Source: Littorina saxatilis (lineage: Eukaryota > Mollusca > Gastropoda > Littorinimorpha > Littorinidae). Taken from it: a stretch of 64,000 nt of DNA. Under the pieces are notes generated by a model. That model ran no database searches. It was not told the DNA's origin and worked only from the letters and a program-made list of their open reading frames with translations. The DNA is taken from contig NC_090246.1 in NCBI RefSeq assembly GCF_037325665.1, forward strand, positions 58,052,873 to 58,116,872, written 5' to 3'. Made by a program: the position numbers and the translations under genes. This document shows, one piece after another, positions 1 to 24,603 of this stretch. Position 1 is the stretch's first letter, and each line of letters starts with the position of its first letter.

Positions 1-638
1 TCTGATATACAGTAACTGAAACGGTAATAATGAAAAACGTTTGATTTTCCCAGTAAAACCTGGTGCGCTTGCACGCCGTCAACCTTAGTGATCGACTAAG
101 CTTATAAATTGGTAAAACCAATGATAATGCATATTATCTGAACTTATTTAATCTAAATATTTTGCAGAGAGTATTTGTGAAACAGTGGTGTCTGTATGCA
201 TGCGGTTAAACCCGAACGCTGCAGACATATGAGGCTCTAAAAACTGACTGAGTAACTCATTTGAATCAGACTTTATCCAGGTTATGCTCGGCAAGACTGA
301 GACTGAAAAACAGATGTACACTGAAAGAGAAAAATGATAATGATTTCCAGAGTAAGCTTACGTCAGATTGATCGTAGAACCTGTTCTTATTATGCGCTTT
401 ACCAAGAGTGTGTACAAAATAGTTTAACAAAAGGAGTTTTAGTCATCCGTCGCGATATAACCTTCGTGGTTGAAAACGACGTTAAACACTAAATAAAGAA
501 AGTAAAGTTTAAGTCATGCACTTTCGGTTTTAACTTCAATTCCGGAAGTGAATACAACCCCTCTTTTCTTCTTCGGTAAAGTCCGTAGCCACCGGATATA
601 GCCGAAGTTAACTTGCTGGTTGTCGCAAAAGCTGTGTG
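1..638. other. 5' flank of the E4F1-like gene
   Basis: No convincing coding sequence is visible here. The stretch should hold the promoter and 5' UTR of the zinc-finger gene, whose first codon is at 639. I cannot point to a TATA box or initiator with confidence. A short retroposon insertion lies about 135 bases upstream of the start codon. Confidence 0.5.
447..505 (+). mobile_element. Short hairpin retroposon (about 55-nt core), copy 1
   Basis: The core begins CGTCGCGATAT and ends with an ATAAAGAAAG tail. It folds as an outer stem CGTCG (448-452) with CGACG (477-481) and an inner stem AACC (459-462) with GGTT (468-471). The flanks form a 12-bp target-site duplication with one mismatch: AGTTTTAGTCAT at 435-446 and AGTTTAAGTCAT at 506-517. 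That marks a retroposition event in which only this short 3' unit was inserted. Related copies lie at 10583-10956 (as the 3' end of a longer element) and 24953-25008. Confidence 0.7.
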
Positions 639-13275
<12,637 letters not shown>

Positions 13276-13466
13276 GCAAAGGAATGAGAATTGTGAGTTG
13301 TGAAAAACTGACTGGAAACTTGTGCACTTTTTCATCTGCATTCGACCGGCTGTTTGTCCATGGTCTGCCAGGAACTGGACTGTGCCGTTCAACAGTATGG
13401 AACAAACAAAATCAAAGTGCTTGTCTCAAACATATTGTTGAGAGGAAAGTTTCTGCAAGGGAATTG

Positions 13467-13612
13467 TACAGTCGGGCCCGCTTATAAGGAGCGCTCGGGG
13501 ACCAAATTTTTTACTCCTTATAACCGAGGTTCCTTATAACAGAGCTCTCGGATATAAGGAGTAACCCAAGCCCAACTACCTTATAAGCGGGCTTCTGCAT
13601 TTTCAGTGTCAG

Positions 13613-13674
<62 letters not shown>

Positions 13675-13681
13675 ATCACTC

Positions 13682-13764
<83 letters not shown>

Positions 13765-15221
13765 GCGGATTGAAAATCAATGCCCCTTTAGGCTCATGTC
13801 TATGGAACAACAGTAATTTGTTCCTCTCTTTTCAGACATTTTAACTTCTGCATCCAGATCGAAGGTAGGGCATTTAGCGATGAACGGAAGTTTCCGCGAA
13901 AGCAAAGGCGGATAATTCTCCCCTAACAGGATTTGAAGCCGGTGGAAGAAAATGTAAGTTTTACGCCCTCACGGCAAAGCCATTAGAGGCATGGGAAAAC
14001 CCGGCTTTGTAGAAAAATGAAAAAATGAAAATTCAAGGGGGGGGGGGGGGGGGGGGGGGGAGGATGTAGACAGCTGGCTGCCGGCTGCTTGAGGAGACCT
14101 GAAATGGGCTAGGGACCGGGTTGGGTCATTGCTGAAATAGTTACTTTATTGGCTGTTGGCCGAACGGACACCCGGGCTTCATATTTTTGCATGCATGTAT
14201 TCGTGTTTCCAAGGCCTGAGGCTTTCGCTGTGACCCTGGGATCTTAATCGTGCGCATGCGTGCACACGGGGGTGTTCGGACACCGAGGAGAGTCTGCACA
14301 AAGTTGACTCTGGGACACGCATCCCGCGCCGAACTTGGGGGTTGAACCCACGCTGAAAGTGACAACCGGTTTTAAAGCCGACTGGTCAAACTCCCCACCC
14401 AATATGTTGGGGTCAAGAAGTTCCATGGAGGGCGGGGGGTATGGAGTAACACATAGTGTTTTGCTCAGAACATTCCCACCCAAGCAGATCACCCGCGCTA
14501 GGGGTACGCATTACCGTGAAGCTGGCAGTCATTGCTACCAAATGTCGTCTGTTTCTACCACTCGGTGGTGACTTAATGTGGGTCTATGTAAGCAGATGCC
14601 AGCGCAAGCAATCTGATGCAGAGTCAGGAGGCGATTAGGTACAAGAGAACCTTAGAGGCCTAGCCTCGGCCGTCTAAGGGATCTGTGTGTCTGGAGGCAC
14701 ATTTGGTTTCTGAGGTTCAAGCGGAGCTGTTGCCTCTGCTCCCAAGTTCCCGTGTCTGGAGGCGTTTTTGGTATGGAAGCAAACCTGTAGGTTGGGGCCT
14801 CTGCCTTTCAGGATGCCAGGACTACAAAATGTGTGTCTTGAGACACATTTAGCGTAAGATTCCAGAAGTGGATCTGTACTGTGCTGGGTCTGCTGCAAGC
14901 ACACTAGAACCATCTCGCAACAGTTGAGGTGAACAGATTGGTGACCAAGACCATCATCGGTTTCTCTCCGAGTGATGGGTGTGGGCGGAGAAAGTCTCCC
15001 AGACTTTGAAGCCGGTGCTATCGGCACTCCTTATAACCGGACTCAGGGCCGGTTTGGGCCTAATTTTTCACTCCAAATATGAGAGGTATCGTATAACCGA
15101 GCTCCATCTAAGCGAGTTTTCGTAAGTCATAACAAAGAACAATGTAATTCGGGGATTTTTTTTTTCTCCTTAAAAAAGAGGTTCCTTATAACCGAGCTCC
15201 TTATAAGCGGGTCCGACTGTA
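13467..15221. mobile_element. 1.75-kb TA-flanked Tigger/pogo-like DNA transposon
   Basis: The left end TACAGTCGGGCCCGCTTA (from 13467) matches the inverted right end TACAGTCGGACCCGCTTA (ending at 15221) over about 26 bases with one mismatch, and TA lies at both edges. Internal blocks repeat CCTTATAACCGAGCTC near both ends. It contains a CT array (13616-13760) and a G-run (about 14038-14060). I see no transposase frame. It begins 191 bases after the E4F1 stop codon, so it probably lies in that gene's 3' UTR or just beyond. Confidence 0.65.
13616..13760. repeat. CT microsatellite inside the TA-flanked transposon
   Basis: Almost pure CT dinucleotides with a few CTAT interruptions near 13669-13690. 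Confidence 0.95.
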
Positions 15222-15718
15222 GTTTGTTGCTATCCCAAAATCAACAGTGATGTTTTGGTCTTTGGAATAGCAACTATCGAGGGAATACAAATCTCAGTAG
15301 TGCTGCTAGGGTTCATTGGTAAACATTGATTATTACTCAATTTACTGACAGTATTCTTCAAAACTGAAGACTTTCTAGTGAAGCATATATCAAAGAAATG
15401 TATTATGTTAGGTGTGTGTATGTTAGTGTGTCTGTGTGTGCATCTCTTTGCTTTTCTTGTAATTTATTTCATTGTTGATTTTGAATCTATTTGTCTCTGT
15501 ATTCTTTAATCGTCTTGAACATGTTTTGCTTTTTTTCCATTCAAAAATATGTATGTACACATACTGGAAATTGATTGGCAACAATTTGTTGCTCATTGCT
15601 GGAAGCAGGATGTTTTCTGTTGCAGCCAAAGATGATAGATTTGCAACACTACTTCAAAACTCATGTGTTCAGTTTTGTTTTGAATTGGTATATACTCATT
15701 TCCTCCCCAAAGGCAGCT

Positions 15719-15724
15719 AATAAA
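15719..15724 (+). terminator. Candidate polyadenylation signal downstream of E4F1
   Basis: AATAAA on the + strand. It is the first good signal I find after the E4F1 stop at 13275. Use by that gene would need a 3' UTR running through the inserted transposon. This is inference; a variant signal closer to the stop is possible. Confidence 0.3.
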
Positions 15725-15773
15725 TATATTCTGATTTTATAAATTTGCAGTCACTGGTTCCGTTTGATTTGAT

Positions 15774-15776
<3 letters not shown>

Positions 15777-15856
<80 letters not shown>

Positions 15857-16450
15857 CTCTTGGCTTTTGGAGTTGAGCCTATATATTTCCTGGCCACATG
15901 CAGCCCTTGAAAGAGAGATACAGAGAGTTTGTGTTCACAAACCTGTGTGTGTGTTATTGTATTTGTCCCCTTAGCGTTTGGAATAAAAACCCGTTTCCTT
16001 GGAACATACAGCCCTGGGTCGCCCCCTCCTGGATTTTTGGAGCAGCTGGAACTGTGGAGAAGCCTACAGCTAGGCCAGAGAAGATGTGAATACAACACAA
16101 AGGAGTGACCAACCCCTCCAGTCATCTTCCTTCATACCTGCCCTACCCATGGAATGCAATTCTAAGCCCAGATATGTCAAGTCGTCTTTGGACACAAATA
16201 ACTTTAAACATCAGATGCCGGAGGTCTTCGTGGCGGGAGACTTGCGCACATCATATGCGCGCCCTGGCGAGTCGGTTTTTGAGGATGTGTGAGCGTGTGT
16301 GTCTGAGAAAGAGATACGCAGAGATAGTTTGTGAGCGAATGTTCGTTTGTGCCTAAGAGAGAGAGAGAGAGTGAGGTCATGTTCGTGTGTGCGTGTGTGT
16401 GTCTGAAAAAGAGAGTTGGTGTGCGAATGTATGTGTGTGTGTGCGCGCGT
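15777..16450. repeat. TG microsatellite and imperfect GT/GA-rich stretch
   Basis: A pure TG array spans 15777-15854. From about 16265 to 16450 there are interrupted GTGT, GAGA and GCGC runs. I see no gene in the rest of 15222-17090. Confidence 0.9.
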
Positions 16451-17090
16451 TTCATGCACGCGCAAATATATCCATGTTTGCAACATAGCCTACTTGACAT
16501 GCATGTATACTGCACTTCAAGGATGCATTGAGCACGGGACAAAAATCGCAAATAATTGGTGAAACTCTTGTGTATGTAGCAGGTTTGGTGAAACAAATCT
16601 TTCAGCCATTTGTGGAAGGTTCAGAAAACTTTGATTGAATAACACATACGCATAACAACATCATTCAGCCGGAGATCTGAAAATGCCAGTTTCCCACCAG
16701 TGCTTCCGCTCCAGCAGAACTGCTCTGCCAGTGGAGCCGATAGCGTTGATTTCAGCAGTTGATACACATTGTCTTTTAGTGTATCACCGCCAATGATGGT
16801 AAGCTCCGCCAGCTATCGCAACAAAACAAATGACAAATCAACCTTAACAACAGGCTGCAATAGAGTTTTTCTAAAAAAAATATATCAGGATTTTCAGCGG
16901 TCTCATAGGGTAAGAGTCCCTTTACCCCGATCCGCTTTATGCTGTGATTGGATGTTGTAAAATGCTTGTCTGAGGTAAAGGGGGTGAAAAAGCTTATTTC
17001 AATTTCAAAAATTAGCTATTATGAAAAAAATTTGCTACTCAAAAATCAAGCAAATCAAATCAGGCAAATATATACTATTGCAGGAAATAA

Positions 17091-17869
17091 CAAGTCACGT
17101 AAGGCGAAAATACAACATTTAGTCAAGCTCGGTCGAACTCGCAGAATAAAACTGAACGCACTGCATTTTTTCCGCAAGACCGAATACTCGTAGCATTGTC
17201 TGTCCACCGCTCGTTCTGAGCGTGTTTTTAATCCAAACATATTATATCTATATGTTTTTGGAATCAGGAACCGACAAGGAATAAGATGATATTGTTTTTA
17301 AATCGATTTTGGAAATTTAATTTTAATCATAATTTTTATATTTTTAATTTTCAAAGCTTGTTTTTAATCCGAGTATAGCATATTTATATGTTTTTGGAAT
17401 CAGCAAATAATGACAAATAAGATGAAATTGTTTTTAGATCGTTTTATAAAAAAAAAATTTCATTACAATTTTCAGATTTTTAATGACTAAAATCATCAAT
17501 TGATTTTTAAGCCTTCAAGCCGAAATGCTATACCAAAGTCCGGCCTTCGTCGAAGATTGCTTGGCCAAAATTTCAATCAATTTTATGGAAAAATGACAGT
17601 GTGACTGTGCCGCCTCAACTTTTACAAAAAGCCGGATATGACGTCATCAAAGACATTTATCAAAAATATGAAGAAAATATCTGGGGATATCATGCCCAGG
17701 AACTCTCATGTAAAATTTCATAAAGATCGGTCCAGTAGTTTACTCTGAATTGCTCTACACACAGACACAACACACAGACACACATACACACACACACACA
17801 CATACACCACGACCCTCGTCTCGATTCCCCCTCTATGTTAAAACATTTAGTCAAAACTTGACTAAATGT
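17091..17869 (+). mobile_element. Hairpin-ended AT-rich repeat, copy 1
   Basis: About 780 bp, starting CAAGTCACGTAAGGCG and ending in a tight hairpin, ACATTTAGTCAA-AAC-TTGACTAAATGT (17843-17869). The 5' end carries ACATTTAGTCAAG near 17114, so sub-terminal sequences are inverted to each other. A conserved block reads GCCGGATATGACGTCATC, and a CA array sits near the 3' end. The same element lies in reverse at 62733-63583. No coding frame and no clear superfamily; probably a miniature DNA element. Confidence 0.65.
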
Positions 17870-17879
17870 AAAAACCTAC

Positions 17880-18107
17880 CACAAGGCGGCTCTTGTGGTC
17901 CAGGAGATGTTCCTCCAGGTTCCATAAACCTCCCAAGGACGACAGGGGGAAGACCACCCCATCAGGGAGTGGTTGCACTTCCAGTGAAGTGTTTGAGCCT
18001 CTCAGGACTCTCACCATCAGCTTCTTCATTTCCGTGAGTTCCGCATTCTGTTTTTCCAGAATGATCGAGGAACAGGTGATCAACTTGGCCTTCCAGGCGG
18101 ACGATTG
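17880..18107 (-). pseudogene. DUF4806-like coding fragment
   Basis: Read on the - strand this stretch gives a helix-rich segment (EKQNAELTEMKKLMVRVL) followed by LPDGVVFPLSSL and LEEHLLDHKSRL. That is the layout I associate with DUF4806 domains: a coiled-coil lead, a proline, then a FPL...LE(E/K) motif. A GTAGGT donor-like site lies right after the last Leu-Val codons at 17874-17879, abutting the hairpin-ended repeat. I cannot find partner exons in the next kilobase upstream (up to 18950), so it is probably an orphaned exon or pseudogene. The domain name is from memory. Confidence 0.4.
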
Positions 18108-18110
18108 AAG

Positions 18111-18958
18111 GCAACAACAAAGTTAGATTCCGAAGCAATTGCCAAATCCTGCCACCTCCAAATAAAAAATGTGTTAAAACTTATAGAGTACACATGCAAA
18201 ACCCATGAGGAAGAAAGCTCCATTTGCATGACTACAATCACCACTGTCTCACTCAATGAATGCTTGAAATCAGAACTAATTACATGAAAAAGTGAGAGGT
18301 ACCAAAATATCACTTGCATAGGATTAGGAATTATGGATTTTAAAGCAAAGAATGCAGTTTTAAGATAAAAACTTAACCTGTTTAATTAATCATAATTTAA
18401 AGCCCAATTAAAAGCCACTAAAATAACAAACAAACACAAACACAAACATATGACTACTTTGCATCCTTGGTGTCCTGCTCTCCTCAGCATCACCCAATTC
18501 ACCCACTGAAAAGCAAACAAAAAATACTCAATACTCCATTAATGAATGAATCAACTAGCACAGAACAATACGTACCACACAACAAACAGTCTGTGCGTAT
18601 CTAAGAGAAAAACAACTCTCAAAATGAAGTCGTTGCATATAAAATATAAACGTTCTTCTAACTGAACAGACAGATAATTGCCTACAGCTGTTGTAAGATG
18701 GACACAAGTCACAGGTGCATTCCAGCACTTACAGTTTAAAGAATATAATAAGAATTGACACAAAACACAAATCGATCGGCATCATGTATTACAAACGCTA
18801 GACTGGACAATAACACCCGAGTTAGAACTGCTTTACTCTATAATTGGTGACAGTTCACCCTGTCACAAACATTGAAAATGTACTCACAGACTAAACAGCA
18901 TATTTTAATGCAATTACTGTGGGGTAAGGATGAAAGAGAGCAACATTGACACTTGGGT
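18111..18958. other. Stretch without recognised content
   Basis: Moderately AT-rich unique-looking DNA between the DUF4806-like fragment and the fold-back element. I see no supported gene, RNA or repeat. Confidence 0.5.
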
Positions 18959-18964
18959 CTTTAT

Positions 18965-20052
18965 TATCCTCAGCGGATTATTACTTTATTCAGTTATTCT
19001 GCAGAAAAACAGAAATGCTGGAGAAAAACCGTTTGTTTCTGCAGCATTTCTGCATAATGTCATCTTTCGCGAGAGCAACGTTTTTTTCTGCAGTAAAACA
19101 GTTTTACTGCAGTAAAATTGAAATCAAGAATGCTGCAGTAAAACGGTGATGTTGTTTTACTGGAGAAAAACTGTTTACACTTTTTCTTCAGCATTTTGGC
19201 ATTATTCAGTTATTCTGCAGAAAAACAGAAATGCTGGAGAAAAACTGTCTTTTCTGCAGCATTTCTGCATAATGAATTAATGTCATCTTTCGCCGAAGCA
19301 ACGGGTTTTTCTGGAGCAAAATATTTTACTGCAGTAAAATTGAAATCAAGAATGCTGCAGTAAAACGGTGCTGTTGTTTTACTGCAGAAAACCTGTGTAC
19401 ATTTTTTCTGCAGCATTTTGTACTGGCTCATTATAATGTTGGAGCACGCGAGCCCCCCTCTGTCGAGAGATGGACTCATCCAGAATTACCAATAGTTGTG
19501 CGTGACACGAATGTATTTTGTCTGTCTGCATGACTATCCCAGGGGGCGACGAATACAAATGCTACTTTACAAGGTCGTTCGTTTTTCTCCAGAAAAACTG
19601 TCACAGACTATTCTGAAGAAAAAGTTAATCGCAATAATGCTGCAGAAAACCAAGTAAACATTATGCTTCAGAAAAACTGTTTTACTGCAGTAAAAAACGT
19701 TGCTTCGGCGAAAGATGACATTATGCAGAAATGCTGCAGAAAAGACAGTTTTTCTCCAGCATTTCGGTTTTTCTCCAGAATAACTGAATAATGTCATAAT
19801 CCGCCAAGAGCCAGTACAAAATGCTGCAGAAAAAATGTAAACAGGTTTTCTGCAGTAAAACAACAGCACCGTTTTACTGCAGCATTCTTGATTTCAATTT
19901 TACTGTGCACAGTAAAATGTTTTGCTGCAGAAAAAAACGCTGCTTCGGCGAAAGATGACATTATGCAGAAATGCTGCAGAAAAGAACGGTTTTTCTCCAG
20001 CATTTGTCTTTTCTGCAGAATAACTGAATAAAGTCATAATCCGCTAAGGATA
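18965..20052. mobile_element. Fold-back DNA element with long CTGCAG-rich inverted arms
   Basis: A 1,088-bp element with terminal repeats TATCCTCAGCGGATTA (18965) and, inverted, TATCCTTAGCGGATTA (ending at 20052): one mismatch in 16. It is flanked by a perfect 6-bp target duplication, CTTTAT, at 18959-18964 and 20053-20058. Each arm is about 450 bp and is built of short repeated blocks containing CTGCAGAAAAAC, CTGCAGTAAAAC and TGCTGGAGAAAAAC. The arms are inverted to each other around a non-repeated centre at about 19425-19560. There is no transposase frame. The superfamily is not assigned. Confidence 0.8.
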
Positions 20053-20088
20053 CTTTATCGCCCTCTTTGTTTTGGGCGTCGGTATTTT

Positions 20089-20090
<2 letters not shown>

Positions 20091-20173
<83 letters not shown>
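20091..20173. repeat. CT microsatellite
   Basis: Pure CT dinucleotides, starting 33 bases after the target duplication of the fold-back element. Confidence 0.95.
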
Positions 20174-20175
<2 letters not shown>

Positions 20176-20370
20176 CCAATCGCCGACTATCCAGTACAAG
20201 AGAGTCAATTTTGTTGCTGATGTTTTTAATTCTGGTGTGCTCCTGCCTGTGGGTTTGACAGACCTGAATAAGCTGTGCCTGTCCGTCAGTATGTTTGTCT
20301 GTGTCTTCATCTCATCTTTTCGTTTTATTTGCCAGAGCACAGATTGTGAATTCTTCAGAAGGTGCCTGCC

Positions 20371-20911
20371 GGTGTAACACGAGAAAATTACTCCCACGAG
20401 ATTTTTACTCCGGAGTAAACATTTCGTACGAAAAAGTTACTCCCTTTACGAAAAAAGCACTCCCCCATTTCACGAGAAAATTACTCCCCAAGACAGGTGA
20501 GTTCCGAGTAAACATTTCGTACAAAAATGTTACTCCCCTGACGAATAAATAACGAATAAATTACTTCACCCAAACACGAGCAACTTAACTTCCCATGCCA
20601 GGTGTACGAAATATTTACTCCCTTGTCCCCTGTTAGTCTTGGTGGTGGAAGGGGTGGAAGGAGGGTAGCGCGACATTCGTGTGCGCGAGATCACTTATTG
20701 GCATTATCCCTTCGCCCGCATCCCATTTTCGCGTACGAGATTTTTACTGGAAGTGAAAAAAATGGGGAGTAAAAATTTCGTGGAGGGAGTAATTTTTTCG
20801 TGCCTTGGGGAGTTCTTTTCTCGTACGAAATGTGTACTCGGAGTAAGAATTTCGTACGAAATATTTACTCCGGAGTACATTTTTCGTGGAGTAAAAATTT
20901 CGTGTTACACC
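20371..20911 (+). mobile_element. 541-bp element with GGTGTAACACGA termini, copy 1
   Basis: It starts GGTGTAACACGA and ends TCGTGTTACACC, perfect 12-bp inverted termini. The interior is a mosaic of TTACTCC and short palindromes such as TTTCGTACGAAA and TACTCCGGAGTA, repeated many times in both orientations. No coding frame. A second copy in reverse lies at 62579-63972, interrupted by another repeat; without it the two are almost the same length. No clear target duplication is visible, so the superfamily is open. Confidence 0.75.
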
Positions 20912-21747
20912 TGCGTTTTTCACGTGAGCTTGGAATAACATCAATGATGTACCTAGAGAATTACGTCATTATTTTACGTCATAAGCTTACTGGAACTCAT
21001 TACGTTCTGTATAAATGCCTTGAGACAGTACAGCCGGTGAGGATGTTCGGCTGACTTTGGTTGTGGTCCTATGTATCAGCAAGATAATAGCAAGGGTATG
21101 TAGCATTTTTGGCAGTGTTCATAGCTGACAAACGAGAGTTTACCACCTAAGCTCTCTTTTGATGAGGTTTGATCATTTTTGTTTTGGCACACAGTTCATG
21201 CTTTGCAGACACAAGCCCAAGGTCGAGAAAAAAAAATGTGTTTGCTCTTTTGTTCCTTTGTTTGCTTGGTTATTTGGTTGGTTTCAGCTGTAGATAATAC
21301 TTTATCGCATGTCTTTATGGTGTATCTATACTATCTGAATGTTGAGCACCGATTGTCAGTTCTCCTCTTCCATACTCCTATCTTTCCCCTCTCCCTCCCA
21401 TTCCATCCTCATCATCTTCTTTGTCTTGTCGTTCTTATTGCCTCTAAACCTCTTTTGGGTTTATTTTATTTTAGTTATGTAGTTGTACAATGATTTGTTG
21501 GTCATCTTCAGTTTTGAAAATGTCGGTTTGCCTCTTGCGAATTCGGAAGGGAAGGGAAGGGTTAATCTTTGTTTAGCCTGCTTGTTTCACACACACACAC
21601 ACACACAAACACACACCCACACTGTACTCTCTGAGTCTCTCTCTCTCTCTCTCTCTCTCTGTGCGTGTGCGTGTATGTGTGTATGTGTGTGTGTGTGTGT
21701 GTATGTGTGTGTGCGTGCACGGTGTGTATGTGTGTGCGCATATGTGT

Positions 21748-21789
<42 letters not shown>

Positions 21790-21929
21790 GAGTGTGTGTG
21801 TGTCTGTATGTGTGTGTGTGTGTGTGTGTGAGTGTGTGTGTTGTATTGAGTGCGAACGTGATTGCAGGCATGCGGAGCGCGTGTGTGTGCGAGTCGACTT
21901 TTCTTTTCCTTTGTATTATATTGACATAC
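20912..21929. other. Intergenic stretch with mixed CA/TG repeats
   Basis: No gene is supported. Imperfect CA, CT and TG arrays occupy about 21588-21845, with TATG and GCGTGC variants. The rest is unremarkable. Confidence 0.6.
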
Positions 21930-22130
21930 ATGTACATTTCAATGTTCTATTGTGCATTGTGTAGTCGTATAGGTAATGTTGTAATTAGTAATACTGTATG
22001 ATTGCGATTGACAATTGTCCTTTTATTGTCTTAATTTGTATGTCTTAGTTTAGCAGGGACAGATTGTAAGACTAGGCGTGAGCCTAAAATCTCCATCCTT
22101 GAGTAATAAAGTTCGTTCGTTCGTTCGTTC
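21930..22130 (+). mobile_element. Probable 3' end of a truncated non-LTR retrotransposon
   Basis: The stretch ends AGTAATAAAGTTCGTTCGTTC with a (GTTC)n tail at 22111-22130 followed by CT repeats. An AATAAA followed by a short tandem tail is typical of several LINE clades. The 5' limit is a guess and no reverse transcriptase frame remains. Confidence 0.4.
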
Positions 22131-22295
22131 TCTCTCTCTCTCCAACAACAACAACATGATTGTAGCGTTAGCCTAGTCCGATGGGATCTTTTTCCACAGC
22201 AAGTGCTTTTATAAGTACAAGTCTTGAACATATACCTTTAGTTTAAACAAGACGTACATTTTAGGGGGAAAAAGAGGGAACATGTACACTACTTT

Positions 22296-22314
22296 TACAC
22301 ACACACACACACAC

Positions 22315-22396
<82 letters not shown>
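22296..22396. repeat. CA microsatellite upstream of the secreted-protein gene
   Basis: Nearly pure CA with one ATTA interruption near 22316. It ends about 90 bases before the start codon of the gene at 22488. Confidence 0.95.
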
Positions 22397-22398
<2 letters not shown>

Positions 22399-22487
22399 AG
22401 TGACAGAGAGAGACAAAGACAGAGAGAGCGAGCTCAATGCATTGTTGACTGTTACTTTTAACAGAGGTTGACCGCACGGCGACTGTG

Positions 22488-24526
22488 ATGACGTGTCTAC
22501 GTCGGGTTTTTCTCTTCCTACTATTATCTCTTTTTGGTGAGTAATTGCATGTACCAGATTATTGTTTTTGTTTTTTGTTCGTCGTTTTCACGAACACTTG
22601 AAGAACAAACAATTTCGTGAACAGATTTTGTTCACGGGTATGTCCCCACACAAACAGACATGTATCCAACCAACATGACCACAAACAAATAAAATAAAAT
22701 AAATATCTCTTGAAAGAGGTCAGGTTTTCTTCTCAAGGCAATACTAAAGGTGAAGCAATTAAGACTGAAGAACACATAAATCACTGGATACGTAAGTGTA
22801 GCCTATAATTATACGTTGTCTCCCGTGGGCGGTTCACCACACCCCTCCTTTTCTCTGAGTTACGTGTTAGAGCGTCCTTGATTATCTCTACAAAGTAGCC
22901 ATATCCTCATGACTGAATACCGGCACGGTTGGCCTAGCCTATAGTGGTAAGGCGTCCGCCCCGTGATCGGGAGGTCGTGGGTTCGAACCCCGGCCGGGTC
23001 ATACCTAAGACTTTAAAATTGGCAATCTAGTGGCTGCTCCGCCTGGCGTCTGGCATTATGGGGTTAGTGCTAGGACTGGTTGGTCCGGTGTCAGAATAAT
23101 CTGACTGGGTGAGACATGAAGCCTGTCAGTGTGCTGCGACTTCTGTCTTCTTGTGTATGGCGCACGTTATATGTCAAAGCAGCACCGCCCTGATATGGCC
23201 CTTCGTGGTCGGCTGGGCGTTAAGCAAACAAAAACAAAAAAATCATGACTGAATGACGGAAAGAGTGAATGCACTCTTTAAAAATCTAGTGACGCATTTC
23301 GTTTGTTGGCTGGTTTTTTTGATTAGCTAGTTACTTGCTTGCTTGTTCTCTGGCAAATATAGTGATCTGGAAGTCTTAACGTTAAACCCTGAAACCGTGG
23401 TATATACATTGTCATGCACATTTCCCCTGTGTGTCACCACAGTATCATTAGCACTGACGGACATCAGTCAGCTGACAGAAACCAAGCGACGATGTTCACA
23501 ACCTACGCTGAGGGCGGTGGAGGAGCGAGTGGGGAAGGTGTACGTGTGTAACGCTGACCAGACGGGCTGGACCGGCTACTCCTCCTGCTATGACCAGTGT
23601 GACGCGGCCAGTGACGGCGGCATCGTCTGCAACCTCAACGACAGTCTTCAGGGGTGCTGGCTGGCCACTGGTGAGACACTAACGTCTGTCTACAAGTGTA
23701 GCAACATAGATGTACCTTGCTATATAGGCTGAGGATGGGGTGGGGGGGGGGGGGGGGGCTGTGGATGTGTGTGTGTATGGAGAGATTGGGGGTGCAGTGT
23801 NNNNNNNNNNNNNNNNNNNNNNNNNNNNNNNNNNNNNNNNNNNNNNNNNNNNNNNNNNNNNNNNNNNNNNNNNNNNNNNNNNNNNNNNNNNNNNNNNNNN
23901 NNNNNNNNNNNNNNNNNNNNNNNNNNNNNNNNNNNNNNNNNNNNNNNNNNNNNNNNNNNNNNNNNNNNNNNNNNNNNNNNNNNNNNNNNNNNNNNNNNNN
24001 GGCTGAGGATGGGGTGGGGTGGGGGGGGGGGCTGTGGATGTGCGTGTGTGTGTATGGGAGATTGGGGGTGAAGTGTGTGTTGGAGTGGTCGGGGGGAGGG
24101 GGGTGGGCTTTGAGAGAAACGGAAACAGAGTGTCGGGCCTTAAAAAAGAAATACATTTAATTTTGTTTAAAACGGGTTCGATCCCCGAGTTCAGCGAGGG
24201 ATGTAGTTCCAGGATCAAAGTTAGTCTGCGGACTCTCTGTCGGTGCTCTGTCTCACAGCTTTAGCATCAAGGCTTGGAATAACACGAACAACGGCCGGGC
24301 AAAACTAAAAAAATGGGTTGACAAAATCTTTGTGCACAGGCTTATTCGTAGGTAGACGGGTGTACGCACAGCAATTGTGGATTAGTCATATGTTATGATA
24401 TTTTAAGTTATTTTATGTTGTATGAATAGTCCGGATAGTATTGTAATTAATCAATTAACCATACTTCAGTGTGTGTGTGTGTGTGTGTGTGTGGCGGGGG
24501 GGGGGGGTGGGGTGGTTTCGGTGGTT

Positions 24527-24603
<77 letters not shown>

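Noticed and set aside
22926-22995. A tRNA gene suggested by A- and B-box-like sequences
   Set aside because: It is the head of a 324-bp SINE with its own target duplication, and the rest does not fold as a full tRNA.
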